Assembly: GCF_014268445.2 (NCBI RefSeq)
Contig: NZ_CP077089.1
Span: 5,563,501-5,627,500, forward strand
Length of the DNA: 64,000 nt
Direction of reading: 5' to 3'
Source: Pseudomonas tensinigenes
Lineage (GTDB): Bacteria > Pseudomonadota > Gammaproteobacteria > Pseudomonadales > Pseudomonadaceae
In this document: in pieces, positions 1-10,000 of the stretch
How positions within the stretch are numbered: the stretch's first letter is position 1
How the letters are laid out: every line of letters starts with the position of its first letter
Translations under genes and position numbers: made by a program
The notes under the pieces: generated by a model
The model's database searches: none
Seen by the model: the letters and a program-made list of their open reading frames with translations, nothing else
Told to the model about the DNA's origin: nothing

Positions 1-334
1 TGCAACCTCGTCTTGTTATTGGATATGACCACCGAGTGTCGAAGCGTCGGCCGGTAGGCCTTGGCTGCTGTGAAACCGCGTCAGCTTCGTGGGCAAACGC
101 GTCTTGCAAGACAACCTGCAAGATCAGCGGGACGTGCAGTATAAAAACCTTGTTGCAGGTCTTTTCACTCTATAAACCACAAGATTCAGCGGGAGTTGCC
201 ACAAATGCACAAGCTGGCCGGGAAGATCAACTGGTAGCTGTAGGAAAACTCGCCACTAAAAACGGCGGCGAGTATTGCACAACCTTGGTGCGTCGTCTTT
301 TCAACGCGCGTTTTTTATCCTCAGGAATCTGGGA
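1..334. other. Window edge, no supported gene
   Basis: About 330 bases between the window start and the stop codon of the first toxin. Short open frames exist on the plus strand, but they have no ribosome binding site and resemble no family I recognise. The only structure I see is the small hairpin near 248-273, listed separately as a possible terminator of the toxin gene. Confidence 0.4.
243..273 (-). terminator. Possible rho-independent terminator of the first toxin gene
   Basis: ACTCGCC (248-254) pairs with GGCGAGT (267-273) as a 7-bp stem with a 12-base loop. Read on the minus strand the stem is followed by TTTTCC, about 60 bases past the toxin stop codon. The stem is short and the T tract is only four bases, so this is a weak terminator at best. 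Confidence 0.4.
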
Positions 335-3300
335 TCAAGCTGCGTTACTTTGCCGTGTCGGGTTGACCACGGTTTTCACGACCTTGGAACCGGTTCTGAT
401 GACCTTGTCCTGAAAAAAAGCCTTGGCCACTCGGGTTGGCTTGTCAAAAAAACCGGGATCTTTAACGGAATATTGGGCGATGGTCGGGGCACCATACTGG
501 GCTTGGTAGTGAAGCACCCATTCACCCGTAGTCCGCTCATATTTCATGTAAGCAAAACCCGTCAGAATCATGTACGCGTTGCCGTTTTCATCATTACGCA
601 AGCCGTAATCCGGAAACTCCATGGCGGCACTCAATCCCCAACCATGTTCGTCGCTGGGCAGATCGTTGTATTGAGCAGCTTCTTTGCCTGCTTCCACGTG
701 TCTTACGCGCAGGACGTTTTCCCCCATCTGATCGACGATAAAAGAGCAGCCGCTGAACCCAGGTGTAAACACATGATCGGGCTCACCCCATCGAGGGTGA
801 ACGGGAATGTCGACATATCCTCCCTGAGGCGCCCAATACCCCGATAACGCATTGGTCTGGTGTGGCAGTTCGTCAGGAGTGCTCCACACGCTGATAGCGT
901 TGAATTCGCCTTCAACCACGCCGGAAGTTGTCATCCTTTGCATGGAAAAAATCATCTGCCCTCCTCCTTCGGCATGGGTCATTTGCGGATCTATCTTGCG
1001 GATATCCGACCAGAACTGGGACTTGAAAAGATCAGTGCTGATAGAAAGATTATCGAATTGCGGGGCCGCCAGTGCCTGATGAATATTCGTCGGCCTGCTG
1101 GTGAAAGGGACAAATTCAAACTGCCCCCAGTCGTAGGAAAGATGGCGAACATCGTTGAGCGTGACCACTTCGATCCGAGGCTCCCACAGACCGTTGGGCA
1201 AACGCTCGCGCTGGAACGGCGGGCGCACCCAGACCGGCCTGCCAGAGGTACCTGGCTGCGGTTCGCCAGCGATGTCCGTCTCATGCGGATCACCGGTGAT
1301 ATTGCCGCCGAACAGCGACTGCGGTTGCCATTGATCCGGCGCCACTTGCCGATACCGGCGAGCCGCAAGTTCGTTGAAAGCGGAATCGACAAGGACGACG
1401 TCGACAACCTCCGCGTTAAGGGTGAAATCATTCTTGACGCGGTACACCGCCACCTTGCCCCGCTCATCGATATTGCGAATATAGCGGCGCTGTCCGTCAG
1501 CACTTTGCAAGATGCCTTTACCTGCCGGGCTGAGGCGGGACACTTCGGACGGCCTGACGGCATAGCGGCGAAACTGCCTGTTACTGAACCCGGCAGGTGT
1601 CGGTTCGACTTTTGTCGAAGGAGGTGGCAACGCATGTTGCCATTCGCCAGCCCCGTCTTGCTCAACCAGCGGCTGATAAGCCTGCGGTTTGTGCGGATGA
1701 AGAATTCTCGATTGCCCGGTGGCCGGTTCGATGACTGTCTCGAAGACGCCGTCCTCGACCTTCACATAGTGCTTGTTGCCGACCGCAAATTGATTCTGTG
1801 GATCAGGTTTCACGTCTGCCAACGAGACGTCGCTTCGATAAGGTGCCAGGTCAGGCTTCCACAAACGCTTCTGTCCAGCAGGCGTTTCAATCGGCGTGAA
1901 CTCCGAATGAACGCCGGCCAACAACGGAAGAGACGCCACACCAATACCGATATTTTCCAGCACGTCGGTGATGTGTTGCCAACCGGCTTCCTTATCGCCC
2001 TTGCTGAGTTCCTCAAGCCCTTCCAGCACTTCGTCCATCAGTTGCACGGCCGACACCCCGAGCATGACCAACCCCAATGGCGGGACGGCAAAAGACAGCA
2101 CATTGAGTGCGGCCAGGCCGACTTCGAGGAATACCGAGAGCAAGGACTGCTCATCCCGCACGTCGGCATCGGCATTGGACACAGCAGCATCGCGGGCATC
2201 GCTGAAAATCCGCTGGTTGAACTCGCGCTGCAATGTTGTCCAGATGTCATAGTGCTGAGCCCATGGATCACCCGATGGGTCCAGCACCCTGAGCTGCAAA
2301 AGAAAATCGGGCTGATGTTTTTGCCGACGGGTTTCATGATCCCACAGCCGTGGCTTGCCTGACGCCGTTGGAACCTCTTCGGTAAAGCTGTAGTAGAACG
2401 TCGAACGATCCTTGTAACGCATGAACCGGCTGAAGAACTGTTGATAGGCCGTTGGCGCTTTGGGCGAGTCACTTTCAGCGCGACGCACGAACTGTTCGAT
2501 CAAACGGGCCTTGAGTGCCGTCACTGTTGCGTAGTGCTTGACGGGATGATCGGGATCGTCGGGAATGTAAGCGATGAAACCGTTATTGGCGTAACCGTCA
2601 ACGGTCGGCAGCAGGTCGTCCAGAATGCTTTCATCGTCCGGGTCGGCGATCTCGAAAATGATACAGCTGTGCACGGGCAACTCATTGAAACTCAAGCTGC
2701 GATACCACAGCGTCTTACCGTCTACGTGAACGGGTTCCTTCCCTTCGACACTCGACATCAACGCTTCAAAATGTTCCCGGCGAATATCACCCTTACATAA
2801 TGCAATGTAACTCGCTGCCTTCAGCGCTGCTTTCTGGTAGTTGACGAACAGTTTATTCAGCTTGTCCCGAGCACTGCTGTCATCCCAGTGCAGTGCAGTA
2901 TGCAAATGGGCCTGATACTGTTTGCCGATATCAAGCAGCCTGCACAACTCAATAAACTCATGAACACCAAGTCCGACCTCGACAGTCCCCCTTCCAGACG
3001 CCGTCATATAGCAATTCGGCTTGAAGAAGAACATTGCCTTTTTTTCAGCCGGACAGTTATGCAGGGCGGCGTCAAGCAGCGAAGCGGGCGTAACTTGCGA
3101 GGTGTGAAAATCACTTTTACCGGACAAATCCACCTGCACCCGATTGACGTCCAGATCCAGGCCGGACCTTTCCTTGATGGCCCTTGTCAGCAATGGTGCG
3201 GCGAATTCATGAGGTGTTTTCACCGCTGCCATGGCGTTATTCAGCAACGTGTGCGCCGTCACACTTTCTTCTATCAGGCGTTGAGCTTCTTCGCGTTGTT

Positions 3301-3460
3301 TCGGCGACGCACTCTTTAACCATTGCGGTGCATTGGCATCAAAACCTTTTAACATCTCCAGATTTTCTTTTGACATTTTCAACAGTGGTGAAGGCGTTGC
3401 GGCGGCAACAATATCAACATGTTCGGCAATACTAAAAACCTGACCACGAAATTCAAACAT
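335..3460 (-). CDS. DUF6543 (dermonecrotic-type) toxin with CNF-like deamidase C-terminus
   Basis: A protein of about 1041 residues. The N-terminal two thirds match the DUF6543 module also present in the protein at 7093-12234: both have a 'DIGxQY' segment, a 'YIPDDPDHP' segment and a paired hydrophobic stretch (here about residues 455-540). The C-terminal region contains FSGC followed by a histidine 16 residues later (Cys905, His921). That resembles the SGC...His dyad of CNF1/DNT/BLF1-type glutamine deamidases, so I infer a host-GTPase or translation-factor deamidase, not proven. No signal peptide is visible. The ATG at 3460 is preferred; the frame extends to a TTG at 3550, and no strong ribosome binding site decides between them. 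It is divergent from the penicillin-binding protein gene. Confidence 0.75.
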   Translation of the reverse strand: MFEFRGQVFSIAEHVDIVAAATPSPLLKMSKENLEMLKGFDANAPQWLKSASPKQREEAQRLIEESVTAHTLLNNAMAAVKTPHEFAAPLLTRAIKERSGLDLDVNRVQVDLSGKSDFHTSQVTPASLLDAALHNCPAEKKAMFFFKPNCYMTASGRGTVEVGLGVHEFIELCRLLDIGKQYQAHLHTALHWDDSSARDKLNKLFVNYQKAALKAASYIALCKGDIRREHFEALMSSVEGKEPVHVDGKTLWYRSLSFNELPVHSCIIFEIADPDDESILDDLLPTVDGYANNGFIAYIPDDPDHPVKHYATVTALKARLIEQFVRRAESDSPKAPTAYQQFFSRFMRYKDRSTFYYSFTEEVPTASGKPRLWDHETRRQKHQPDFLLQLRVLDPSGDPWAQHYDIWTTLQREFNQRIFSDARDAAVSNADADVRDEQSLLSVFLEVGLAALNVLSFAVPPLGLVMLGVSAVQLMDEVLEGLEELSKGDKEAGWQHITDVLENIGIGVASLPLLAGVHSEFTPIETPAGQKRLWKPDLAPYRSDVSLADVKPDPQNQFAVGNKHYVKVEDGVFETVIEPATGQSRILHPHKPQAYQPLVEQDGAGEWQHALPPPSTKVEPTPAGFSNRQFRRYAVRPSEVSRLSPAGKGILQSADGQRRYIRNIDERGKVAVYRVKNDFTLNAEVVDVVLVDSAFNELAARRYRQVAPDQWQPQSLFGGNITGDPHETDIAGEPQPGTSGRPVWVRPPFQRERLPNGLWEPRIEVVTLNDVRHLSYDWGQFEFVPFTSRPTNIHQALAAPQFDNLSISTDLFKSQFWSDIRKIDPQMTHAEGGGQMIFSMQRMTTSGVVEGEFNAISVWSTPDELPHQTNALSGYWAPQGGYVDIPVHPRWGEPDHVFTPGFSGCSFIVDQMGENVLRVRHVEAGKEAAQYNDLPSDEHGWGLSAAMEFPDYGLRNDENGNAYMILTGFAYMKYERTTGEWVLHYQAQYGAPTIAQYSVKDPGFFDKPTRVAKAFFQDKVIRTGSKVVKTVVNPTRQSNAA

Positions 3461-3737
3461 GGCGTCATCCCAGACAACTAAAATTGAGCGCCGAGTTAAC
3501 ACCAAAACATTCAACAGCCGAAGTTCTCGAGTACTACCAGACTTTAGCAACTTGAATACATAAAAATAACCGCTGCTAAAAAGTTACACGTGTGTTTTTT
3601 TGATGCGAAGTCTCTCGACCCGCCCACATCGCATCGCATGTTCCGTGCCGTACCTCCCGGCCGGCCGCGACCGCACATTTTTTTCACCAGCGCCAACCAC
3701 CGTCTAAGCTTCAGACAGGTCCGATCAATCTGCGTAA

Positions 3738-6700
3738 ATGGATCAATCGACTATGGGCGCTTTGTGGCAAACCGATTCGAGTAAAGCCGTGGTTCCGACT
3801 GAACGTGTGGATGATCAAGCGCCTGTCCCTGAAAAACCCCGCCGCAGCCGGCACGGGTGGAAGGCTTTCTGGTTATTGCTGCTGATTATCGCAATCGTGG
3901 TAGGGCTGGCGGCTGCCAAGGAGATGCGTACCTCTCGTTTCCAGTCCCGTGAACTCAGCCAGTATGCGGCGTCCCTGACTTACAAGCTTGAGCCGGGGCC
4001 CAGCGAAGCGATCCGTTATCCGGGCAACGGGCCGTTCGATATGCGCCTGGGTTACAGCGCTCTCGATGAGTTTTTGCCGCGTCTGCTCAAGCGCAACTAT
4101 GTCGTGACCCAACAGACGCGTTTTTCGCCCGCCCTGCTCAGCTACACCGACAAAGGCCTGTTCGTGCCGTATTCGGAGAAGATCCAGGCCGGACTGTCGA
4201 TCACCGATTGCCGCGCCGCACCGCTGTACAAGTACAACTATCCGCAACAACTGTATTCGAATTTCGCGGCCATCCCGCCGGTGGTGGTCAGCAGCCTGCT
4301 GTTCATCGAAAACCGCTTTCTGCTCGACACCAAACAGCCGTTGGCCAACCCGGCCGTGGACTGGCCGCGGTTCGGCATGGCCGCGTGGTCGCAAGTGGCC
4401 AAGGTGCTGCGCCTGCCAGGACAGTCGGCCGGCGGCAGTACTCTGGCGACACAGCTGGAGAAATATCGGCATTCACCGGATGGCCTGACCGTGTCCGGTG
4501 CCGAGAAGATTCGCCAGATGATTTCCGCCAGCATTCGCGCTTATCAACCTGGCCCGCAAACCCTCGGTGCACGGCAAAACATCATTCGTGACTACCTCAA
4601 CAGCGTGCCGCTGTCGGCAGTGCCGGGTCACGGTGAAGTGCATGGCATGGCCGAAGGCTTGCGCGTCTGGTACGGCACCGACTTCAGTAAGGCCAACGAA
4701 CAGCTGAACAGCCCGGCGAGCGACCCGAAAACCATGGCGGAGAAAGGCCTGGCGTTGCGCGAAATGCTCTCGCTGATGATCGCCCAGCGTCGGCCGTCGC
4801 ATTACCTGACCAAGGGCCGCGAAGAACTCGCCGACCTCACCGACAGCCACTTGCGCCTGCTCAAGCAGAACGGCGTGATCGACACCGCCCTCGCCGATGC
4901 CGCCCTGGCCAGCACCGTCAGCTATCGCGACTGGCAGACCCAGCCGACCCTCCAGCCGATCGAAACCAACAAAGGCATCAGTGTTGCCCGCAGTCGTCTG
5001 GCAAGCATGCTCAACCGCCCGCTGTACGACCTCGATCGCCTCGATCTTTCGGCCACCAGCACCCTGCAAGGTGACCTGCAAACCCAAGCCACCGCCTACC
5101 TGAAAAAACTTGCCGACCCGGCCTACGCTGGCGAAATCGGTCTGCTCGGTGAACGCCTGCTGACACCCACCAGCACCACTCAGGTTCGTTACAGCTTCAC
5201 CCTGTTCGAACTGACCCCGGACGGCTCGCGCGTGCGGGTGCAGACCGACAGTACCGACCAGCCCTTCGATATCAACGAAGGCAGCAAGCTCGAACTGGGC
5301 TCCACGGCAAAGATGCGCGTGCTCACCACTTACCTGCAAATCATCGCCGAACTGCACGACAAGTACGCCGCCATGAGCGTGCCGGAACTGAAAAAAGTCG
5401 ATGTACCGGATCAGGACCGCCTCAGCCAATGGGTCATCGATTACCTGATCCAGAACAAGGATCACGACCTGTCGAAGATGCTCGGCGCCGCACTGGACCG
5501 CAAATACTCGGCCAGCCCCGGCGAGGCGTTTTTTACCGGCGGCGGGCTGCACGTATTCCACAACTTTCGCAAGGAAGACAACGGCCGCCTGCCGACCCTG
5601 CGTGATGCCCTGCGTGAGTCGATCAACCTGCCGTTCATTCGCCTGATGCGCGATGTCGTGCGCTATGTCACCTATTCCGGCCCCAACAGCAGCGCCGAAC
5701 TGCTCAAGGACGACCGCGACCCGCGGCGTCAGGAATACCTGGCGAATTTCGCCGACCGCGAAGGCACCTCATTCCTGCTCAAATTCTGGAAAAAGTACAA
5801 AAACAAAGATACCCAGGCGCGTCTCGAAACCTTCCTCGACAGCATGCGTCCGACGCCGATCCGCATGGCCGCCGTACACCGCTACCTGCTGCCCAATGCC
5901 AGCCAGGAAGACTTCAACAGTTTCGTGCGCTCGCACCTCAAAGGCGCCAAGCTCACCGAGAAGCTGACCGACGACCGCCTGATCAGGCTCTACGACGCCT
6001 ATGGCCCGGGTACCTACGACTTGCCGGATCAGGGCTTCATCGCCAAGGTGCACCCGCTCGACCTGTGGCTGATGGGCTATCTGCTAAGCAACCCGGACGC
6101 GACGTTCACGCAGATCGTCAAGGCCAGTCACTTCGAACGTCAGGAAGTCTACAGCTGGCTGTTCAAGAGCAAACACAAGGGTGCTCGCGACAGCCGCATC
6201 CGCACCATGCTCGAGATCGAGGCATTTCTGGAAATCCATCAGCGCTGGCAGCAAGTCGGCTACCCGTTCGATCATCTGGTGCCTTCGCTGGCCACCGCCA
6301 TCGGCAGCTCCGGCGACCGTCCGGCCGCACTCGCCGAGCTGATCGGCACCATCCTCAACGACGGCGTGCGCATGCCGACCCTGCGCATCGACAGCCTGCA
6401 CTTCGCTGCCGACACACCGTACGAAACCCGTCTGGTGAATGACCCGCATGTCGGCAAACGGGTAATGCCATCGGCAGTCGCCAATGCCATGCGCGAAGCA
6501 CTGTCGCAGGTGGTGGACGCCGGTACGGCGAAACGTGTTTCCGGCAGTTTCAAACTGGCCGATGGCAGTCCGCTGGCCATGGGTGGCAAGACCGGCACCG
6601 GCGACAACCGGATCGAAGCCATCGGTTCGGGTGGACGTATCCTCAGTTCGAAGTCGATCAACCGCACCGCGACCTTTGTGTTCTACATCGGCGATCACCA

Positions 6701-6899
6701 TTTCGGCACCCTCACCGCGTTCGTTCCGGGACGCTCGGCGGAGAACTTCAAATTCACCTCGGCCCTGCCGGTGCAGGTGCTCAAGGGCATGGCGCCGATT
6801 CTGACGCCTTACCTGCAACCGGGCAGCGACTCGCAATGCCGTCCGGTGGAGGCACCCCGCGTGGCCATGACCGGCCCGTTGCAGCCGTTAGCGAGGTAA
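3738..6899 (+). CDS. Bifunctional transglycosylase/transpeptidase (class A penicillin-binding protein)
   Basis: Peptidoglycan synthase of the inner membrane, 1053 residues. A single membrane segment lies at about 41-60. The glycosyltransferase family 51 part shows ENRFL (191-195, the EDRxF position) and AGGSTLATQ (231-239). The transpeptidase part has the serine motif STAK (522-525), SIN (628-630) and KTGT (951-954), so both active sites look intact. The spacing between SIN and KTG, more than 300 residues, is long for a class A enzyme and implies an inserted region of unknown role. An ATG at 3753 (MGALWQ) has a GGATC about 8 bases upstream and is an equally plausible start. It stands alone between two toxin genes. 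Confidence 0.85.
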   Translation: MDQSTMGALWQTDSSKAVVPTERVDDQAPVPEKPRRSRHGWKAFWLLLLIIAIVVGLAAAKEMRTSRFQSRELSQYAASLTYKLEPGPSEAIRYPGNGPFDMRLGYSALDEFLPRLLKRNYVVTQQTRFSPALLSYTDKGLFVPYSEKIQAGLSITDCRAAPLYKYNYPQQLYSNFAAIPPVVVSSLLFIENRFLLDTKQPLANPAVDWPRFGMAAWSQVAKVLRLPGQSAGGSTLATQLEKYRHSPDGLTVSGAEKIRQMISASIRAYQPGPQTLGARQNIIRDYLNSVPLSAVPGHGEVHGMAEGLRVWYGTDFSKANEQLNSPASDPKTMAEKGLALREMLSLMIAQRRPSHYLTKGREELADLTDSHLRLLKQNGVIDTALADAALASTVSYRDWQTQPTLQPIETNKGISVARSRLASMLNRPLYDLDRLDLSATSTLQGDLQTQATAYLKKLADPAYAGEIGLLGERLLTPTSTTQVRYSFTLFELTPDGSRVRVQTDSTDQPFDINEGSKLELGSTAKMRVLTTYLQIIAELHDKYAAMSVPELKKVDVPDQDRLSQWVIDYLIQNKDHDLSKMLGAALDRKYSASPGEAFFTGGGLHVFHNFRKEDNGRLPTLRDALRESINLPFIRLMRDVVRYVTYSGPNSSAELLKDDRDPRRQEYLANFADREGTSFLLKFWKKYKNKDTQARLETFLDSMRPTPIRMAAVHRYLLPNASQEDFNSFVRSHLKGAKLTEKLTDDRLIRLYDAYGPGTYDLPDQGFIAKVHPLDLWLMGYLLSNPDATFTQIVKASHFERQEVYSWLFKSKHKGARDSRIRTMLEIEAFLEIHQRWQQVGYPFDHLVPSLATAIGSSGDRPAALAELIGTILNDGVRMPTLRIDSLHFAADTPYETRLVNDPHVGKRVMPSAVANAMREALSQVVDAGTAKRVSGSFKLADGSPLAMGGKTGTGDNRIEAIGSGGRILSSKSINRTATFVFYIGDHHFGTLTAFVPGRSAENFKFTSALPVQVLKGMAPILTPYLQPGSDSQCRPVEAPRVAMTGPLQPLAR

Positions 6900-7092
6900 C
6901 AATTCGTGTCAGGCATTTCTGATTCAGCGTGACGTTTTTTCTCGCTCGCGGGTGGTATCCATGTATTTTTCAGATTCGAATTTTCGTCGGGTTAGCGCCC
7001 CGTAGCGCCACTTGCCCGCTGATCTTTGAACTTTTGTTTTACCCCCTCGCAGGTAGGCTGATCATTCCTCCAACAATCAAGGATGATTGGCC

Positions 7093-10000
7093 ATGTCTGA
7101 TTCCTCCGTGCCGGCAGCAACACCGGACAAAGGGCGGCACTACGACTTTATCGCCAGCGCAGTCGATGACAACTTCAAGACCGCCACGGTCGCTCGAGGC
7201 GAGGCACTGGCGGCGACGCCACTGAACACCCAAGCCTGGTACGCCAGCGCGCCGACTGCCTATCTGGAAAAGCTCAGAGTCGCCAATATCAAAGCCTGGG
7301 GTTCGCAGAACGAGGTCGACCGCTTGCTGGCCAGGATCGACCTGACCACCTTCGCCACCCCACTGCTGCAGGCCAGGCTCAAGGAACGCTACGGCATTGA
7401 ATTGACCAGCGACACCGACAGCGATAGCGACATCGAGCGAACGTGGCTGCACCTGTACATGCCAAAAAGCAATCCCTGGTATGCGTTCAACCTCTCCGAC
7501 GGCGTCACCGCCCGGCAGGTATCGCTGCTGCAAGCTGCCCTGCACAACTTCGCCAGCAACGAGCAGGTCGCGGACGGTTCGGACTTCATCAGCAAACCCG
7601 ACAAACTCGGCAACTTTGATGTGCTGCCGATCAGACAGACGATGAGCATCCGTCAGTTCCAGACGCTGTGCCGGGAACTGGACATCGGCGCACAGTACAA
7701 AAAGCACCTCGAAAGCTACCTGCTGCCGGATGAACCGGTCGCGAAGGCGGTGCTTCAACACAAAGTGACGCAAAGCCAGAAAGATGCCCTGGCGGTCGCC
7801 GCGCACATTGCGTTGCTCACCCACGACATCGAGTACGACGCCTACAAAACGCTGCTCGCGCTGGCCGAGGGGCAGACCCGGCTGATGCTCAACGGCCGAC
7901 GGCAGCAATGCTGCGACCTGTCGATGCTTGGTACGCGCCTGACCGGCATCCTGCTGCTGATCCCGGCGGTGCGCGACAGCCGCGGGATCAATCGATTGAT
8001 TGCCTACCTGCCCAACGACCCCGATCATCCACTCAAGGAATATCCGTCGCCGCAGGCTTTCCAGGCCGAGCTGGCGCGCCAGTTGCGCGAAAACAAAGTC
8101 AGCGCCGTGACCAGGCAAAGCTACCAGCAGTACTTCAGCCAGTTTGTCGACCAGCAGCAGCGCGGACACTTTTTTGCCGAACTTGAGCAACGCCTGTTTA
8201 TCGTCAGGTATCACCAAAAAGAGAATCCAGACGACAGCCGCCCGGCATGGCGCAAGGACGATGTGGCCAAGCCGCAACTGCAGTTGCAGCACGTGCCGCT
8301 GGCACCCGACTACTGGCCACACGCCTACCAGAAGAAACTCGACAATATCCTCAACGATGCCCGCGAACTGGCCGTGTCCACCGCCGATGCCGACAGCAAG
8401 GCGCGCTGGGCCTGGTGGGACAACTTCAAGAAGATCGTCTCGGACATCTTCAATGCCGCACTGTTGATCGCCACACCGTTCGTGCCGGGGCTGGGCGAAT
8501 TGATGATGGTTTACACGGCTTACCAGATCACCACCGACGTCATCGAAGGGTTGGTCGACCTCGCGCAGGGGCTCTGGCAGGAGATGGGCGAACACATCAT
8601 CAGTGTGGTCACCAACGTCATTCAACTGGCGGCATTCGGCGTCGGCAGCCAGATCGGCGCCGCCTTCAAGTTGAAGCTGTCACCGCTGGTCGAAGGCATG
8701 AAACCGGTGAAACTGCCCAATGGCAAACCGGCGCTGTGGCACCCGGATCTGGCCCCTTACGAACAAACGAAACTGATGCTGCCGGCCGCTTCGAAACCCG
8801 ACGGGCATGGCCTGCATCAGATGGGCCGCGAAACCCTGCTGCCATTGGAAGGCAAACTCTACAGCGTCGAAAAAGCCTCGACACAACCGACCTCGAAAAC
8901 GCACCGGATCAAACACCCGTCACGCCCCAACGCCTACCGGCCGAAGATCGAGCACAACGAGCATGGTGCCTGGCTGCACGAAGCCGAAAGTCCGCACGAC
9001 TGGGCGGATCAGACCCTAATGCAGCGCCTGGGCCACAACGTCGAACGGTTCACGCCCACTGAGCTTGAGCAGATCCGCATCAGCAGCGGCACCGCCACCG
9101 ATGCGTTGCGCCAGATGCATGACCACAACAGCCCGCCGCCACCCTTGCTGGCCGACACCATCAAGCGCTTTGGCACGTATGACGACGTCCAGCTATCAAG
9201 CACCCACATTCGCGACGGCCAGCCGCTTGCCCCCGACGCCGTCTGGTTTGAACCCATTACCACGGGCTTGCCCGGATGGCCTCGCGAGCGGGCGTTGCGG
9301 GTGTATGAGCATGCCGATTTGCGCGGGTATTCACGCCAATACGGCAATCCCGCTGCGACAGCGGCGAACACCCTGAACATCAGCCACGCAGAGCTTAACA
9401 ACGGCGAGTTGCCCGAACGCCTCGCAGGCTTTCTCGATGATGCCGAGTGCAAGGCCCTGCTCGGTCGTGACGTGGCGTCTGCGCAACGTCCCCAGGCCCT
9501 GCGCGATCTTTTGGCCGAGTCGGTGCTGGCCCGTCGGGGCGAGGTGGCCGAGCGCCTGTACCAGGCTGGCGAGCGCTCGAACAAGGCCGATATCCGCGTG
9601 GTGCAACAGACATTTCCTCAAATGCCGCTGACGCTGGCGGAAAAACTGCTGACCCAGGCCAGCCCCGCTGAAGTGCAGCGTATCGTCGATGACAACCGCT
9701 TGCCGCTGCGGATCAAGGCACAAGCCCGGGAACTGAATTTCGAAGCCTCCACTGCTCGCGCCTATGAGGGTTTTTATCGCGACGACAGCGTGGTGCCCGA
9801 CACCGAACGGCTGGCACTCAACGCACTCAAGGTGCACACCGATACCTTTGCCGATCTGCGCATTGAAGTGCGCGATGGCGTCCATGATGGTCCGTTGCGT
9901 TGCAGCGCGGGGGCGGATGACGCCACCCTTGTGCGGCGGCTCGTCCGTAATGAACACGGCCAGTACGAGGTGCTGGATGGCAACAACCGCGCCCTTCATG

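Noticed and set aside
860..2362. 500-residue open frame on the plus strand inside the first toxin gene
   Set aside because: It is antisense to a longer frame with recognisable domains; it resembles no family and has no ribosome binding site. High-GC genes often leave the opposite frame open.
7039..8625. 528-residue minus-strand open frame over the NEL-type toxin
   Set aside because: Antisense shadow. The sense frame has DUF6543, LRR and NEL features.
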